A model generated the notes under the pieces. The model saw only the letters and a list, made by a program, of their open reading frames with translations, had not been told where the DNA came from and searched no databases. DNA of 64,000 nt, from contig OZ252261.1 of the NCBI GenBank assembly GCA_965249955.1, positions 806,001 to 870,000 of the forward strand, given 5' to 3'. A program made the translations under genes and the position numbers. The stretch is from SB11 sp965249955. Lineage in GTDB: Bacteria; Bacteroidota; Bacteroidia; UBA8524. Numbering within the stretch: position 1 is the stretch's first letter; the number at the start of each line of letters is the position of its first letter. Positions 8,631 through 18,085 of this stretch are shown here, one piece after another.

Positions 8631-8711
8631 GTCATTCCCTTGAACAAGGGAATCTGCGGGAAAGCAATAGTAAAATCTACCACACAGATTTTCATTTAAA
8701 ATGAGAATGAC
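8631..8711. repeat. Dispersed repeat, GTCATTC...GAATGAC family (copy 1)
   Basis: About 81 bp bounded by GTCATTC and GAATGAC as terminal inverted repeats. Inside are CCCTTGAACAAGGG (hairpin), then AATCTGCG...CACAGATT. The same order of elements occurs at 57640-57719. Confidence 0.75.
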
Positions 8712-8853
8712 ACCCATCGCACACGTCTATCGTCATTGCCAGAGTGCTTTCTTAGGCAAACGAAGCAATCAGTTAGCACAGTTTCTAATAAAATTGCTTC
8801 GTCTCGAATGCTTTTGGTATCGCAATGACGAGATGGGGAGCAGTCATGCACAA

Positions 8854-10062
8854 CTATTTGCTATCCATAGCCTTATATATTTCAGCAACACTATTCTCCC
8901 AAGTGTGCGATTGTGCAAACGTTATGCGTTTTTGCTTCAATTCAGCATCATTTTCATTCAAAGCTTGCTCAATCATAGCCAAATAGTCGTTCTCATCAGT
9001 AGCTAGGTAAACATAACCGTCAAAAATCTCCATAGCCTCAGTTTTAGTAGCCACAGTAGGTTTGCCCATAGCCAAATACTCGTCAATTTTTCGAGGATAG
9101 TTACCAATAGTTACCTCGTTCAATACCTGCGGATTAAGAGCTACATCAAAATAGCTAAGGTAAGAAGGCAATTCATCTGGCTTTTTTGCACCTGTAAAAA
9201 ACACATTCTCCATTTGGTGCAAACTGCTGTTTTTAAAAGCATCGTCCTCAGGCCCCACCAAAACCAAATTCCATTGCGGACGTTGGCGTGCAATATTCTC
9301 CAACAACTTTACATCCAACCGCAAACCATACAAAGCACCAATATAGCCCACGCGCGGACGGTTTATGTGTTTTATATCTTCAGGCTCATCGTGCTGTATA
9401 GCAGCACTAAACTGGTCAGTCTCACAACCTTGCCCCACATAGTAACTTTTTGGGTTATGTTTTTGCGCCACACGCGCCAAGTATACCGAGTTTGCCGTAA
9501 CCAAATCAACCTTAGCCATCAAAGCAGGCTCAAGGCGCAAACCGTGTTTTTTCCAATAGTCAACCGCCAACAAATTATCGCGGGTATAGTAAATATACTG
9601 TTTGGGCTGCAACAACTCTTTCAGGTAAAAACTGCGAAACATATCGCTATCGTTAAACAGCGTAAAATCTTTAAAACCCAGCTCTTTTATGCCCTTTTTT
9701 ATTTCAGCGGCAAACTTGCGGTTGTTACGTTTATTAAAAAAATCGAACAAAAAACCATCGGGCAACATATTTATAGATTCGATGCGGCAGTTTGGGAAAA
9801 ATTGCCACAAATTTTCTTGTACTTTTTGCACTTGAAATTCCTTACCTTCGGCTATGTTGATACGTTTTTGCACCAAAGGGTCGTTTTTCTTTTTCAGTAA
9901 AGTATTTCTATCCAATGGAGCATTAACATATAGCACACGGTTGTGTTTACTTATTTCTAAAGCTATATTTTTGCAATTGCTACCAATGGGTAAATCCCAC
10001 GCTTGTAGGCCAACCACTACAAAATCCATGTCCTTTACTGTGTACGCTTCATCCATAGCCAT
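8854..10062 (-). CDS. Glycosyltransferase, GT4-like
   Basis: 402 residues, cytoplasmic, GT-B type. After an N-terminal MDFVVVGLQAWDLPIG segment comes an acceptor-binding half, then the donor half beginning about residue 235 (RVGYIGALYGLRLDVKLLENIA) and ending with a region around NPQVLNEVTIGNYPRKIDEYLAMGKPTVAT, where the E/K residues of family 4 enzymes bind the nucleotide sugar. It runs opposite to the exopolysaccharide operon that starts at 10181 and is probably part of the same pathway. Two nearby in-frame methionines (residues 1 and 3) make the start uncertain by two codons. Sugar specificity cannot be told. Confidence 0.85.
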   Translation of the reverse strand: MAMDEAYTVKDMDFVVVGLQAWDLPIGSNCKNIALEISKHNRVLYVNAPLDRNTLLKKKNDPLVQKRINIAEGKEFQVQKVQENLWQFFPNCRIESINMLPDGFLFDFFNKRNNRKFAAEIKKGIKELGFKDFTLFNDSDMFRSFYLKELLQPKQYIYYTRDNLLAVDYWKKHGLRLEPALMAKVDLVTANSVYLARVAQKHNPKSYYVGQGCETDQFSAAIQHDEPEDIKHINRPRVGYIGALYGLRLDVKLLENIARQRPQWNLVLVGPEDDAFKNSSLHQMENVFFTGAKKPDELPSYLSYFDVALNPQVLNEVTIGNYPRKIDEYLAMGKPTVATKTEAMEIFDGYVYLATDENDYLAMIEQALNENDAELKQKRITFAQSHTWENSVAEIYKAMDSK

Positions 10063-10180
10063 AAATAATTGTTAATATGTTGCGCTGCTAAATTAGTTAT
10101 TTCGAGGCTTGTATAGGGTTGTAATACATTATTTTTTCAAACAGCCCGTTATTTACACATAAAACATACACAAAACTACC

Positions 10181-10993
10181 GTGCGAAAAACCATAATCTT
10201 ACTCTTAATCAGCTTATTTTCAGCCATTACCCTTTGGGGACAGGGAGGAACTCCGTCTGGATTTTTCCCCGAGGTTGAAGGCGATTCTGTGGTAAGAGAT
10301 ACTTTGTTTTTTAGTTCTGACATCGATCTTTCCTTGCAATTATTGCCCCTAGATAGTATTTTAAAGATTGCTTTTGAAAACTCACCCGCAATTAAATACG
10401 AAGATGCCATGATTGAAACAAAGGTTCAAAACCTTCGTTATACACGAATTTTAATGTTTCAGGGTATAAGCGGGTTTTATAATTACACACTGGGCGACCA
10501 ATTTACCGTTGTGCAAGGTACAAACGCACTTAACAATGCACAGTTTAGTAACGGACAACGCTACGGTGTAAGTATACAAATACCACTTTCTACCATACTT
10601 GGGCAAGGCAGAAAAAACAAACAAATGAAAGCCGAACTACTGGCGGCTAAGTATAGAAAAGACCAAGTAATACGCGATGTAAACAGAGAAGTACGCCGCA
10701 TATATGTGAATATGATTGAAGCTCAACGCAAAATGAACGTTCGTGTGGCGGATGCGCAAGCCGCACTTGAAGCTGTTGATGTAGCCGAGGAAGAACTAAG
10801 AGAAGGTAAATTACCTCCTATTGAGTTTGCTAGGATAAAAAACATACACGCCATAGCACTAAGTAACCTTGAAAACGAAAGAGCCAATTTTATGCGGGCT
10901 TTTTTAGATTTTGAAGTATTGGTAGGCGTAGATATGGCACAATTAAAAAAACCAACTAACAACACACCCAAACCAACAGCACCCAAAAAATAG
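10181..10993 (+). CDS. Half-size TolC-family (OEP) protein, first gene of polysaccharide operon
   Basis: 270 residues from a GTG start at 10181, followed by a signal peptide (hydrophobic stretch about 5-18, cleavage near LWGQ). The rest matches one outer-membrane efflux (OEP) unit: LDSILKIAFENSPAIKYEDAMIE at the front, long coiled-coil helices at about 140-240, and a Pro-rich tail. Typical TolC proteins are about 450 residues with two such units, so this is half-size. The gene is directly followed (stop 10993, ATG 10994) by the Wzz-like gene. No Wza-type OPX protein is encoded in the locus, so this protein may serve as or assist the outer-membrane exit; that is inference. Confidence 0.7.
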   Translation: MRKTIILLLISLFSAITLWGQGGTPSGFFPEVEGDSVVRDTLFFSSDIDLSLQLLPLDSILKIAFENSPAIKYEDAMIETKVQNLRYTRILMFQGISGFYNYTLGDQFTVVQGTNALNNAQFSNGQRYGVSIQIPLSTILGQGRKNKQMKAELLAAKYRKDQVIRDVNREVRRIYVNMIEAQRKMNVRVADAQAALEAVDVAEEELREGKLPPIEFARIKNIHAIALSNLENERANFMRAFLDFEVLVGVDMAQLKKPTNNTPKPTAPKK

Positions 10994-13183
10994 ATGACGT
11001 TAATTGGTTTCATAAGATTATTTATAAAGCGACTGCCTTGGTTGGTAATTTTCCCTGGTTTATTAGCGGGTTTGGTAATATACCTTACCAAAAATATACC
11101 CAGAGAATATCAATCTGAAACTACCATATACACAGGTATAGCATCAGGCTACAACATTACTGAAACAGGTGAAAGCCGTATTGATTATTTTGCAGTAAAC
11201 AATGCTTTTGACAACCTTATAGCCACAGTAAAATCACGCGAAACAATAGAAGAAGTAGGCTTAAGACTGCTTACCCAACACCTGTTGCAAGAAGAGCCTT
11301 CATTGCCAATAGTAAACGTAAAAAGTTTACAAAAGCTAAACGAAGCTATACCTCCAGCACTACGCAAACAATTGGTAGTACCTAATAATTTCGACTCTAC
11401 CTATCAAAATCTTAACCGTTACAGGCTTTCATCTAGCACTAACGAGATTGCTTTACTATTAAACAACAGCAAATCGCACTACTTAGTAACTAATATACTT
11501 GGCAACCTAACTGTACAACGCAGGGCATCGAGTGATATGTTAGAACTAAGATATAAGTCTGACGATCAAGGCGTTTGCCTTCAAACACTAATTTTCTTAG
11601 TTGAAGTATTTGAACGCAGGTATAAAGCAATAAAAGGCTCTGAAACAACAAACGTTGTTAAATATTTTGAAGAACAACTTCGCCTAGCCCTGCAAAGCCT
11701 AAGAGAAGCAGAAGAAAGGCTAAAAAACTTTGGAGTAGACAACCGTATTATCAACTACAACGAGCAATCGAAATTTATTGCTGAAAGTAAGGAAGATATG
11801 ACCACCGACTACTACAAAGAGGTGATGATATTTGGTGCTGCTAATGCTGCTGTTGAACGACTGGAAAAGAAACTTGACGAACGGCAAATACTTATAGCCA
11901 ACAATACTGAACTGATTAACAAACGAAAAGAACTGGGTGAAGCCAGCCGTAAGTTAATAAACGCAGTAGTTTACCAATTAGACCCTGAAGAGGTAGCCGA
12001 TTTGCAGTACGAGGTAGATGTATTAACCGAAGAAATACGTCAACTGGCAAAACAGTATTATAAACTAAACAACACTATTGACGGTGTGGCGCAAAAAGAC
12101 CTTTTGAGCGAATGGTTAACCAAAGTGCTTGAGTATGAAGAATCATCGGCAAGGCTTACCGTTTTTGAAAAACGCTTAAAAGAGTACGATAAAATATACG
12201 ATAATTTTGCCCCCCTAGGTTCAGAAATCACCCGATTAGCACGCGGTGTTGATGTTGCCGAAAAAGAATACCTATCGGTATTGCACGGTTTAAACCTAGC
12301 AAAACTTCGCCAACAAAACCTTCAAATGGCCAACTCGTTAACTATAATGGACGAGCCATATTTACCTTTAATACCACAATCATCAAAACGCCCAATACTT
12401 GTTATTGCGGCATTTATGGCGGGCTTTATACTATTGTTGGCTTTTTTTGTAGCTAACGAAATGCTTGATTATTCAATGCGCACACCCGAACGTGCCGTAA
12501 AAGCATCAGAGCTAACCCTTGCGGGGGCATTGCCTGCCTACAAAAAACGATCGAATGTAAAACTTGAGCAAGTTGAACATTCGCTTACCGAACAGTTGGT
12601 TACAAGTATTACAATAGCCTTGCGCAATGCCGAAAAAGTAAGTACCTATTACCAAATAAACGTATTAAGTGCCCGCAAGGGAGAAGGTAAAACATGGTTT
12701 TGCCAACGCATGGCCAATCGTTTTGCACAAATAGAGGGCAATGTATTGCACTTATACCCTGAATCGTCAGAATTGGGCGATATTGAAAGCCCCGACAATG
12801 TAATTTCAATACCTTACAAGGTTGACGGTTCATTAGCAGGTAAAAAAGGTATACAAGACTTACTTGAAGGTTCAGGGCATAGCAGTTTTGAGTTTACCTA
12901 TGTATTTTTAGAACTGCCTTTCCTATCAGACAATAGTGTTCCGTTTGATTTGGCTTCGCAAGCCCACATATCATTATTAGTATTAAATGCTGAAAACAAC
13001 TGGGCATCAGCTCACGAGCGTGCATTGGGCTTATACCAAAAAGCAGCAGCAAAAAACAAAACTATGTTGGTACTAAACCGCGTAACACCTGAAATGCTTG
13101 AAAGTATATATGGCGAAATACCCAAAAGACGCTCTCCACTTCGTCGTTTGGTTAAAAAAATGGTAAGCATGGGAGCTATATAA
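10994..13183 (+). CDS. Wzz/GumC-type polysaccharide co-polymerase with degenerate kinase domain
   Basis: 729 residues. First membrane helix at about 14-31, a long periplasmic region with coiled coils (about 210-430), second helix at about 468-490 (RPILVIAAFMAGFILLLAFF). The cytoplasmic C-terminus has a nucleotide-binding fold with a Walker-A-like ARKGEGKT and a Walker-B-like YVFLELPF, but the Walker A' motif of bacterial tyrosine kinases is not recognisable (HLYPESSELG in its place) and there is no tyrosine-rich tail. It probably sets chain length or couples polymerisation to export, without normal autophosphorylation. Second gene of the operon. Confidence 0.85.
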   Translation: MTLIGFIRLFIKRLPWLVIFPGLLAGLVIYLTKNIPREYQSETTIYTGIASGYNITETGESRIDYFAVNNAFDNLIATVKSRETIEEVGLRLLTQHLLQEEPSLPIVNVKSLQKLNEAIPPALRKQLVVPNNFDSTYQNLNRYRLSSSTNEIALLLNNSKSHYLVTNILGNLTVQRRASSDMLELRYKSDDQGVCLQTLIFLVEVFERRYKAIKGSETTNVVKYFEEQLRLALQSLREAEERLKNFGVDNRIINYNEQSKFIAESKEDMTTDYYKEVMIFGAANAAVERLEKKLDERQILIANNTELINKRKELGEASRKLINAVVYQLDPEEVADLQYEVDVLTEEIRQLAKQYYKLNNTIDGVAQKDLLSEWLTKVLEYEESSARLTVFEKRLKEYDKIYDNFAPLGSEITRLARGVDVAEKEYLSVLHGLNLAKLRQQNLQMANSLTIMDEPYLPLIPQSSKRPILVIAAFMAGFILLLAFFVANEMLDYSMRTPERAVKASELTLAGALPAYKKRSNVKLEQVEHSLTEQLVTSITIALRNAEKVSTYYQINVLSARKGEGKTWFCQRMANRFAQIEGNVLHLYPESSELGDIESPDNVISIPYKVDGSLAGKKGIQDLLEGSGHSSFEFTYVFLELPFLSDNSVPFDLASQAHISLLVLNAENNWASAHERALGLYQKAAAKNKTMLVLNRVTPEMLESIYGEIPKRRSPLRRLVKKMVSMGAI

Positions 13184-13207
13184 AAACAAGCAACAAAAAC
13201 AGTAGTA

Positions 13208-14539
13208 ATGTGGCAACGGATAAAAAAACTAATACAAAGTAATGCCTTTGCATCATTGGCCGGTAACGGGGCAGGGGCACTACTGGGCATTAGCACCATT
13301 GCCATACAAGCACGTACACTAAGCAAAGAAGATTTTGGTAGTTGGATAGTTTTTGCCACCACCTTTGGTCTTTTCGATGTTATCCGGTCAGGCTTTATAC
13401 TCAACCCCGTAATACGCAATATGGCAGCCGCACAAACTGCGGATGAAAAAAGCCGTGTAGCAGGAGCAGCATGGCAATTGTGCAGCCTTTTTACAGTTAT
13501 TACAGTAGCTATATTTACCCTACCGGGTATAGTTTTTTACAGTTGGTTTCAAAGTTTCGATTTAGGCTTTTTTGTGCAATGGTTTTGGCTATTGGCCTTT
13601 ATCACCATGCCCCACAACTTGGCCACATGGTTTTTAAACGCATCGGCCAACTTTAAAAAAGTACAATGGGTGCGCATAAGCAACCAAGCATTGTTTTTAC
13701 TGCTAAACGTAGCCAACATAAAATGGGGCTATGGCATTAGCTTTATATTTTGGAGCTTTGTTATAAGCCAATTGGCTACCACACTGCTTACTTTAGTTTT
13801 AGGCTGGAGTAGATTAGGCGATTTTTCGAGAGGTGAAAAAACCGAACGAGGCAACCTATACAGCTTTGGCAAATACAGTATGTTTACCCTACTGTTTTCA
13901 AACTTATTGCGCAGTAGCGATACTTACATACTTGGTATATTTTTAGGCCCTGTGGCCGTAGGTATTTACAATATACCCCAACGTTTGCTTCAAGTTTTCG
14001 AAATGCCCATAAGTGCCATTAGTATCACCCGTTTGCCAACACTGGCGGGGCTACACACCAAAGGTAACCACGATGAGCTTACCAAAGAGTTTCACCGCAG
14101 CACAGGCACACTGTGGCTGGCCATATTGCCCGTAGCCGCATTATGCTTTGTATTTGCTGAGCCATTGGTAGTGCTATTGGGTGGCGAAGGCTTTCGCGAA
14201 TCGGCAGCAGTATTGCGCTTTTTTGCCATATACGCCTCTTTTCTTCCGCTTGAAAGATATAGTGGTATTGGGCTTGATGTAGTAAACAAACCTCGCCTCA
14301 ATCTTATCAAAGTAATATTAATGTTTGCCGTAAACGTTATAGGTGATATTGCAGTAATTAAATGGTTTCCCAATTCGCCCGTTGCAGCAGTAGCAGCAGT
14401 ATCAGTGCTCACCTTTGGCAGCGGAGTAGCTGTAGGCTATTGGTTTTTGGGCAAGCATATTAAGTTTACCTTTGCGGGTATAATAAGCAGTGGCTGGCAA
14501 AGCCTTGCCGCTATGGCAGGTATTGGCAAACAAAAATGA
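13208..14539 (+). CDS. Polysaccharide flippase (Wzx-like, MATE/MVF fold)
   Basis: 443 residues with about twelve membrane helices and almost no long soluble loop, as in lipid-linked oligosaccharide flippases. The N-terminus (NAFASLAGNGAGALLGISTIAIQARTLSKEDFG) is typical of the oligosaccharide flippase family. It would move lipid-linked repeat units to the periplasmic side of the inner membrane. Followed with a 4-bp ATGA overlap by the polymerase gene. Confidence 0.9.
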   Translation: MWQRIKKLIQSNAFASLAGNGAGALLGISTIAIQARTLSKEDFGSWIVFATTFGLFDVIRSGFILNPVIRNMAAAQTADEKSRVAGAAWQLCSLFTVITVAIFTLPGIVFYSWFQSFDLGFFVQWFWLLAFITMPHNLATWFLNASANFKKVQWVRISNQALFLLLNVANIKWGYGISFIFWSFVISQLATTLLTLVLGWSRLGDFSRGEKTERGNLYSFGKYSMFTLLFSNLLRSSDTYILGIFLGPVAVGIYNIPQRLLQVFEMPISAISITRLPTLAGLHTKGNHDELTKEFHRSTGTLWLAILPVAALCFVFAEPLVVLLGGEGFRESAAVLRFFAIYASFLPLERYSGIGLDVVNKPRLNLIKVILMFAVNVIGDIAVIKWFPNSPVAAVAAVSVLTFGSGVAVGYWFLGKHIKFTFAGIISSGWQSLAAMAGIGKQK

Positions 14540-16008
14540 GCGAACCAGTAGCAAATAGAAGTGTTTTTCGTTTGTTAGGACTAGCAGTTCTTACAGGTGG
14601 CATAGCTGTTTTGCTTTCGCTGGCCATAAGCGGCGGCGGTATCCCCATAGCCGCATCATTAGTAGCACTACCCATAGCTGTTGTATTTGCAGGCCTTTGT
14701 ATAGCAAAACCCCAAACAGGATTAATACTATACCTGCACTGTAGTTTTTTTGTTATCGGTTTGAACCGATTTTTACCCCCATCCATCCCCTACGGGTTAA
14801 TGATTGATGCTATACTGGGTATTAGCATATTAGGCACATTATTTAATGCAAAGCGAAGCGATTTAAAGCGGCTCAATAATCCGCTAATGTGGTTTGTTGT
14901 TATTTGGTTTATGTACAACCTAGTAGAACTGGTAAACCCTGAAGCAAAAAGCCGCGTAGCGTGGTTTTACGCAGTTAGAGGAGTATCACTATACTGGGTA
15001 CAAGTTACCGCCTTGCTATTGCTGTGGATGCACGAGCGCAAAGACATGGAGCGTTTTATACGCATTTGGCTAGGGTGGTCGCTGGTAGCAGCATTTTGGG
15101 GTTTTAAACAACAATACATTGGCTTAACAGCCGGTGAAAACCGTTGGCTAGACGAAGGCGGACGTATTACCCACGTACTTATGGGCAAACTACGCAGCTT
15201 CTCTTTCTACTCTGATGCAGGGCAATTTGGAGCAGCTATGGCGCACGCTGCCCTGTTTGCACTTATTATGGTACCCGGCTCAAAAACAATATTTCAAAAA
15301 GGCATATATATAAGTCTCTTTTTTATATTCTTTTGGGGCTTTGCAGTAGCAGGTAGCCGTGGGCCGTTAATAATTTTAGGCGGAGGTTTTTTTATGTACC
15401 TGTTTATGGTAAAAAACTTCAAAATACTCTCCCTTGGACTTATAGCAGGAGCTACAGCATTTATAATACTCAAATACACATTTATAGGGCAAGGTAACTA
15501 TCAAATACAGCGTATACGCAGCGCGCTCGACCCTAATGATGCATCACTTTTAGTTCGTTTAGAAAATCAAAAACGACTTACAGTTTACATGGCCTCACGC
15601 CCGCTAGGAGGAGGCATTGGAGCAGGCGGAGATTGGGGCAGACGGTTTAGCCCCGGCAGCTATTTAGCAGAAACCGAAATGGATAGCTGGTATGTAAAAA
15701 TTTGGGTGGAAACAGGCATAATAGGCCTGCTAATGCACATAGCACAAATATTAATGATATTGTATTTGGGCTTTAAAAAAGTATTCTTTCTCCGAGACCC
15801 TGTCCTCAGAGCCCAGTGTACGGGGCTAATTTGCGGCTTTTTTGGCGTAGCCCTAGCCAGCTACGGAAACCAAATATTTGGACAAATGCCAACGGGTACA
15901 ATACTATATTTTAGTATGGTATTCTTTTATTTGTGTGATAAATGGGATATACCCGAAGAAGAAGATAAAACTAAAGAAGAACAACCCAAACCCAATTTGA
16001 TGTGGTAA
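14536..16008 (+). CDS. O-antigen ligase/polymerase family protein (Wzy-like)
   Basis: 490 residues, about twelve membrane helices, with a long periplasmic loop at about residues 330-390 (RPLGGGIGAGG and the YLAETEMDSWYVKIWVETG segment) as in the Wzy/WaaL family. In this operon a Wzy role, joining repeat units in the periplasm, is more likely than a ligase role because the flippase and co-polymerase genes lie next to it. The C-terminus is charged and cytoplasmic. Its end overlaps the next gene by 7 bp. Confidence 0.85.
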   Translation: MSEPVANRSVFRLLGLAVLTGGIAVLLSLAISGGGIPIAASLVALPIAVVFAGLCIAKPQTGLILYLHCSFFVIGLNRFLPPSIPYGLMIDAILGISILGTLFNAKRSDLKRLNNPLMWFVVIWFMYNLVELVNPEAKSRVAWFYAVRGVSLYWVQVTALLLLWMHERKDMERFIRIWLGWSLVAAFWGFKQQYIGLTAGENRWLDEGGRITHVLMGKLRSFSFYSDAGQFGAAMAHAALFALIMVPGSKTIFQKGIYISLFFIFFWGFAVAGSRGPLIILGGGFFMYLFMVKNFKILSLGLIAGATAFIILKYTFIGQGNYQIQRIRSALDPNDASLLVRLENQKRLTVYMASRPLGGGIGAGGDWGRRFSPGSYLAETEMDSWYVKIWVETGIIGLLMHIAQILMILYLGFKKVFFLRDPVLRAQCTGLICGFFGVALASYGNQIFGQMPTGTILYFSMVFFYLCDKWDIPEEEDKTKEEQPKPNLMW

Positions 16009-16913
16009 CCGATACACCATTAGTAAGCATTATCACCGTAAATTATAACGGAGCAGAGCACACCCTTGCCCTGTTAGATAGTTTACAAAAAATCAGCTAC
16101 CCTAATATTGAGGTTTTTGTAGTTGATAATGCCAGCAGCCAAAGCCCCGAAGGTATTAGTCAAAAATATCCGTGGGTGAAACTTATTACCAGCAAATCAA
16201 ACTTGGGCTTTGCGGGAGGCAACAACCTTGCACTGCGGCAAGCAACAGGCAAATACTGCCTACTGATAAACAACGATACCGAAGTACCTGTATCTTTTTT
16301 AGAGCCTTTGGTTGAAAAAATGGAGCTTGACCCCAAATGCGGTTGTGTAAGCCCCAAATTGATATACCACTACGCACCCGATACTATGCAATATGCAGGC
16401 AGTTTTGGTTTTAATATATACACAGGCCGTGCCTTTGCACGAGGGCACAAGGAAAAAGATAACGGACAATACAATATTGTTGAGGCAACAGAAATAGCAC
16501 ATGGGGCAGCTATGATGTTTCGCACATCACTTCTGCAAGAAATAGGTTTGATGGCTGAGTTATATTTTCTATATTATGAAGAAATAGACTACTGCGAACG
16601 CATAAAAAACGCCGGTTATAAAATTTGGTATGTAGGCACATCAAAAGTATTGCACAAAGAAAGCATGAGCACAGGCAAAAGCAGTCCACTAAAAACCTAC
16701 TACCTCACCCGCAACCGCTTGTTATTTATACGTCGCAACTTTGGTGGTTTTGCAAAAATAGTAAGCGTGATATTTTTTTATTGCGTAGCTATTCCCAAAA
16801 ATTTAGTAACATTGGTAATAAAAAGAGAGTGGAAATTAATATTACCTCTATTGCGCGGAGCGTGGTGGAATTTATGGCATTATAACATCCACACAAACGA
16901 AATTCTTAAATGA
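16002..16913 (+). CDS. Glycosyltransferase family 2, rhamnosyltransferase-like
   Basis: 303 residues from a GTG start at 16002 that overlaps the upstream stop. The N-terminus VSIITVNYNG, the DNAS motif, LGFAGGNNLAL and NNDTEV (the metal-binding DxD equivalent) are those of GT2 enzymes of the rhamnosyltransferase group. A hydrophobic segment near residue 250 may sit on the membrane. It should add a sugar to the lipid-linked repeat unit at the cytoplasmic face. Overlaps the next gene by 4 bp. Confidence 0.9.
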   Translation: MVTDTPLVSIITVNYNGAEHTLALLDSLQKISYPNIEVFVVDNASSQSPEGISQKYPWVKLITSKSNLGFAGGNNLALRQATGKYCLLINNDTEVPVSFLEPLVEKMELDPKCGCVSPKLIYHYAPDTMQYAGSFGFNIYTGRAFARGHKEKDNGQYNIVEATEIAHGAAMMFRTSLLQEIGLMAELYFLYYEEIDYCERIKNAGYKIWYVGTSKVLHKESMSTGKSSPLKTYYLTRNRLLFIRRNFGGFAKIVSVIFFYCVAIPKNLVTLVIKREWKLILPLLRGAWWNLWHYNIHTNEILK

Positions 16914-18085
16914 TAGTTTTACAAATAATTGCTCTTATACTACTTATATACTTTGGTGTAAACGTAGCCTACCTACTGCTATTTGCCGTAGCCGGAATAC
17001 TTTACCGCCCCAAGCAATATGAGCATAGAGAGCCTGTGGTTAGCTTTTGCGTAATGATACCTGCTTACAAAGGCGATGCAGTAATAGTAAACACAGTTAT
17101 TGAAAACCTAAAACAGCAATATCCAAAACACCTTTACGATATATACGTAATTGCCGACAGCTGCCAACCCGAAACTATTGTAGAGCTAAAAAAATTGGAT
17201 GCTACCACCATAGAAGTACAGTTTGAAAACAGTACAAAATCAAAAGCTATAAACAAAGCCTTTGAGGTAATAGAACCAAAGTACGACTATGTAGTTTTGC
17301 TTGATGTAGATAATGTGATGGAAAACCAATTCCTTCAAAAACTAAACAACAGGCTAGTTAACAACGTACAAATAATACAAGCCCACCGCATAGCATTAAA
17401 TGCGGATACACCTTTTGCTATACTTGATGGTGCCAGCGAAGAGATAAACAACCACATATTTCGTAAAGGCCATGTTGCACTTGGGCTTTCAAGCGCATTA
17501 ATAGGTTCGGCCAAAGCAGCCGGCTTTGAGTTTTTTAAAGATATAATGAGCGAAATAGGTGCAATAGGCGGTTTTGACAAAGAGCTTGAGCTAAAAATAC
17601 TACGCCGCCGTATAAAAATATATTACCTTGAAGATGCCTGCGTATTTGATGAAAAAGTACAGCAAGGTGCAGTATTCCAAAACCAACGCCGCCGTTGGTT
17701 ATCAGCACAGTTTTACTACTTCCGCAGGTTTGTATTTTCAGGCTTTGCACAACTGTTTCACGGCAACTTCGATTATGCCGATAAGCTTTTCCAATTTATA
17801 ATGTTTCCGCGTGTACTATTGGTAGGAGTGTTGTTCATCATCACTACACTACTATATATTACAGGGTTAGACTTGTATAATAGCACATGGTTGCTGCTTT
17901 TAGTATTTAATGTAGTAGCACTTCTTATATCAGTTCCTCGCAAATATTACAACAGCCAAACACTAAAAGCACTTTTAACACTTCCCAAAGCATTTGCATT
18001 GTTTTTTGCAACCCTTTTCAGACTTAAAGGGGCTAACAAAAAATTTATTCATACCCCACACGGGCAAAAAAAGGAGGGCACATGA
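16910..18085 (+). CDS. Membrane glycosyltransferase family 2
   Basis: 391 residues. N-terminal membrane helix (about 2-25), a GT2 domain with VSFCVMIPAYKGD, LLDVDN (DxD) and QNQRRRW (the QxxRW acceptor motif), and two or more C-terminal helices (about 300-345). This membrane-anchored architecture resembles processive synthases such as NodC or cellulose synthase catalytic cores, but in this locus it may just as well be a single-step transferase. Starts with ATGA overlap and ends with another, so it is tightly coupled in the operon. Confidence 0.88.
   Translation: MIVLQIIALILLIYFGVNVAYLLLFAVAGILYRPKQYEHREPVVSFCVMIPAYKGDAVIVNTVIENLKQQYPKHLYDIYVIADSCQPETIVELKKLDATTIEVQFENSTKSKAINKAFEVIEPKYDYVVLLDVDNVMENQFLQKLNNRLVNNVQIIQAHRIALNADTPFAILDGASEEINNHIFRKGHVALGLSSALIGSAKAAGFEFFKDIMSEIGAIGGFDKELELKILRRRIKIYYLEDACVFDEKVQQGAVFQNQRRRWLSAQFYYFRRFVFSGFAQLFHGNFDYADKLFQFIMFPRVLLVGVLFIITTLLYITGLDLYNSTWLLLLVFNVVALLISVPRKYYNSQTLKALLTLPKAFALFFATLFRLKGANKKFIHTPHGQKKEGT

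Larger units (their letters stand above)
8231..8853. other. Gene-free region made of dispersed repeats
   Basis: 623 bp between two convergent genes with no credible gene. It is filled with several repeat modules, annotated separately: a tandem-like pair of about 125 bp, a two-hairpin ATGAGATGC module, and a GTCATTC...GAATGAC module that recurs near 57.7 kb. Short reading frames here (up to about 100 codons) consist of repeat sequence. Confidence 0.75.

Noticed and set aside
8405..9006. Reading frames of about 100 codons on both strands (8405-8695 minus, 8701-9006 plus)
   Set aside because: They lie in dispersed repeat sequence and overlap the 3' end of the glycosyltransferase gene; composition is that of repeats, not of protein genes.
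9214..9900. 228-codon frame antisense to the glycosyltransferase at 8854
   Set aside because: Opposite-strand shadow of a gene with clear family motifs.
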